Positions 52,736 through 53,964 of a DNA stretch of 53,964 nt are shown here, one piece after another; positions within the stretch are counted from its first letter, which is position 1, and the number at the start of each line of letters is the position of its first letter. The DNA is from Bacteroidales bacterium. Its GTDB lineage: Bacteria; Bacteroidota; Bacteroidia; Bacteroidales; Bacteroidaceae. A program made the position numbers and the translations under genes. The stretch is taken from the NCBI GenBank assembly GCA_029227175.1, contig JAQXZK010000063.1, positions 1-53,964 on the forward strand. The letters run 5' to 3'. The notes beneath the pieces are model-generated. The model worked only from the letters and a program-made list of their open reading frames with translations. It ran no database searches and was not told the DNA's origin.

Positions 52736-53964
52736 TCAGAACATGCGTTCGACAACATCATCATTCAGTGTTGCCACGACAACATGACCGTCAGGCGTAA
52801 AGTTTGGCTGACTGCAGGCAAAGAGACGATTTACCAAATCCGCCATTTCCTCTCCAGAAAGTACTTGACCATAGACAATAGCAACAGCCTTCGCCATGGA
52901 TAAGGCCAAAGCACTCTGTATCTCGTGCTTGATATCCGAACCAGTCTCCTTGGCCGAGTTTACCATGTCACGAAGCAAGTCCGCGGGCTTGAGTCCCTCT
53001 ATACCTTCCGGAATGCCATTTATGGAATAACTGCCCCCGCCGAGCGACGTCAGGTCAAAGCCTATATATTCCAAATCATTCATGACACTCTCTAAGATGG
53101 GAACCTCGGAAGGCTGGAACGTCACAACCTCCGGGAAAAGCAAGCCCTGGGAAATACGCTGCCGGCCTTCTATCTGGCTTAGATACTGTTCGTACAAGAC
53201 ATTGATATGAGCCCGATGTTGGTCTATTATCATCAAACCGGACTTTACCGAAGTCATAATGAAACGCCCTTTGTACTGGTAAAACTCCCCGGAAAAGGAA
53301 GATTCCACATTTATCAAGTCTGCCGAATGACCGGCCGAACACACTTCTGAAGGCTCGGCACCCGGCAGTTCTACCTCCTTCTGCGGCACGAGACCCGCAT
53401 ACAACTCCTGCCAATGTTCGGTAGAAGAAGCCTTTTTTGAGGGAGCAGACTGGCTAAAGGGATTAAAGGACTGGTTATAATAAACCTTAGGAGGCGTTAC
53501 AGGAGTATAATTCTGCGAGAAAATCGGCATCTGTGGCTTCCCGGCCGTATCGAAGTCAATGGAGGGCACTGCGCTAAACTTACCAAGAGACTCTTTGATG
53601 GCAGCCGAAAGTATCTGCCAGATGGCCTGCTCGTTCTCAAATTTAATCTCTGTCTTGGTGGGATGGATATTCACATCTATCTGTGAAGGGTCCACCTCAA
53701 AGTAAATGAAGTATGGAACCTGTTCGCCCGTAGGAATAAGATTCTCAAACGCGTCCATGACAGCCCGGTGGAAATATCCATGCCGCATATAACGGCCATT
53801 TACAAAGAAATACTGCTGGGCTCCTTTCTTTCTGGCACTATCCGGTTTGCCGACATATCCCGAGATGCGGGCAATAGCCGTTTCTGCGTTGACTGCTATC
53901 AACTGCTGGTTCAGCTTCTTGCCAAATATGCGGATTATCCTCTGGTGGAGCCCTGCAGCCGGCA
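52736..53964 (-). CDS. mutL: DNA mismatch repair protein MutL, 3' part (runs off right edge)
   Basis: The last roughly 409 codons of MutL; the frame stays open to the window edge, where it reads LHQRIIRIFGKKLNQQLIAV. The transducer domain is clear (QQYFFVNGRYMRHGYFHRAV, FEVDPSQIDVNIHPTKTEIKF), followed by a variable linker and the dimerisation domain (MIIDQHRAHINVLYEQYL, then ACSQPNFTPDGHVVV). The endonuclease motif DQHA-x2-E-x4-E is not met: the site reads DQHRAHINVLYE, with Arg and Ile at key positions. Incision activity is therefore doubtful. The N-terminal GHKL ATPase lies outside the window. Confidence 0.93.
   Translation of the reverse strand, partial: PAAGLHQRIIRIFGKKLNQQLIAVNAETAIARISGYVGKPDSARKKGAQQYFFVNGRYMRHGYFHRAVMDAFENLIPTGEQVPYFIYFEVDPSQIDVNIHPTKTEIKFENEQAIWQILSAAIKESLGKFSAVPSIDFDTAGKPQMPIFSQNYTPVTPPKVYYNQSFNPFSQSAPSKKASSTEHWQELYAGLVPQKEVELPGAEPSEVCSAGHSADLINVESSFSGEFYQYKGRFIMTSVKSGLMIIDQHRAHINVLYEQYLSQIEGRQRISQGLLFPEVVTFQPSEVPILESVMNDLEYIGFDLTSLGGGSYSINGIPEGIEGLKPADLLRDMVNSAKETGSDIKHEIQSALALSMAKAVAIVYGQVLSGEEMADLVNRLFACSQPNFTPDGHVVVATLNDDVVERMF

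Overview
The window is chromosomal DNA from a Bacteroidales bacterium, most likely of the Prevotellaceae/Paraprevotella type; I cannot fix the genus from sequence alone. The evidence is a SusC/SusD pair, a UpxY-type NusG paralogue, the rplM-rpsI-rpsB-tsf ribosomal block, and many promoters of the Bacteroidetes form TAnnTTTG with TTTG or CTTG 19-20 bases upstream.

Positions 1-8089 hold a YafQ-type toxin-antitoxin pair inside a cluster of degenerate repeats. A leftward exopolysaccharide cassette follows, read upxY, WecA/MraY-like initiating transferase, Wza-like export lipoprotein, Wzc-like tyrosine kinase, PHP-type phosphatase. No ordinary glycosyltransferase, flippase or polymerase is present. 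Three long G tracts, each followed by TAAAA, sit at gene boundaries of the cassette.

Positions 8090-16721, all leftward, carry envelope genes: a FadL/OmpP1-type porin, LptD, an HD phosphohydrolase, a PAP2 phosphatase, an ArnT-like GT39 enzyme and a bile-acid:sodium-symporter-family transporter. Rightward from 16889 are an N-acetylmuramoyl-L-alanine amidase and an MlaD/MCE protein. The 0.9-kb gap before trpS holds a striking array of twelve units with a 42-bp period.

Positions 21449-31462 form a small polysaccharide utilisation locus: SusC, SusD, two surface lipoproteins and, behind a strong terminator and its own promoter, a 1081-residue protein that joins an alginate-lyase-type domain to a heparinase II/III-type lyase. 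The likely substrate is a uronic-acid polysaccharide; this is inference.

Positions 31796-40985 are housekeeping: two tRNA-Val(TAC) genes, purB, a pseudouridine synthase with a long YRPRF/NNNGG repeat extension, asnS, rplM-rpsI, rpsB-tsf, a small membrane protein and an EamA transporter. Candidate ribosomal-protein leader RNAs precede rplM and rpsB.

Positions 41009-53964 contain a DUF5107-TPR protein, a transposase remnant, lpxH with a DUF59 gene, radC, a family 2 glycosyltransferase, efp divergent from rpmH (L34, 53 residues), a GH92 alpha-mannosidase, an orphan receiver-domain protein, a coiled-coil membrane protein and the 3' part of mutL, which runs off the right edge.
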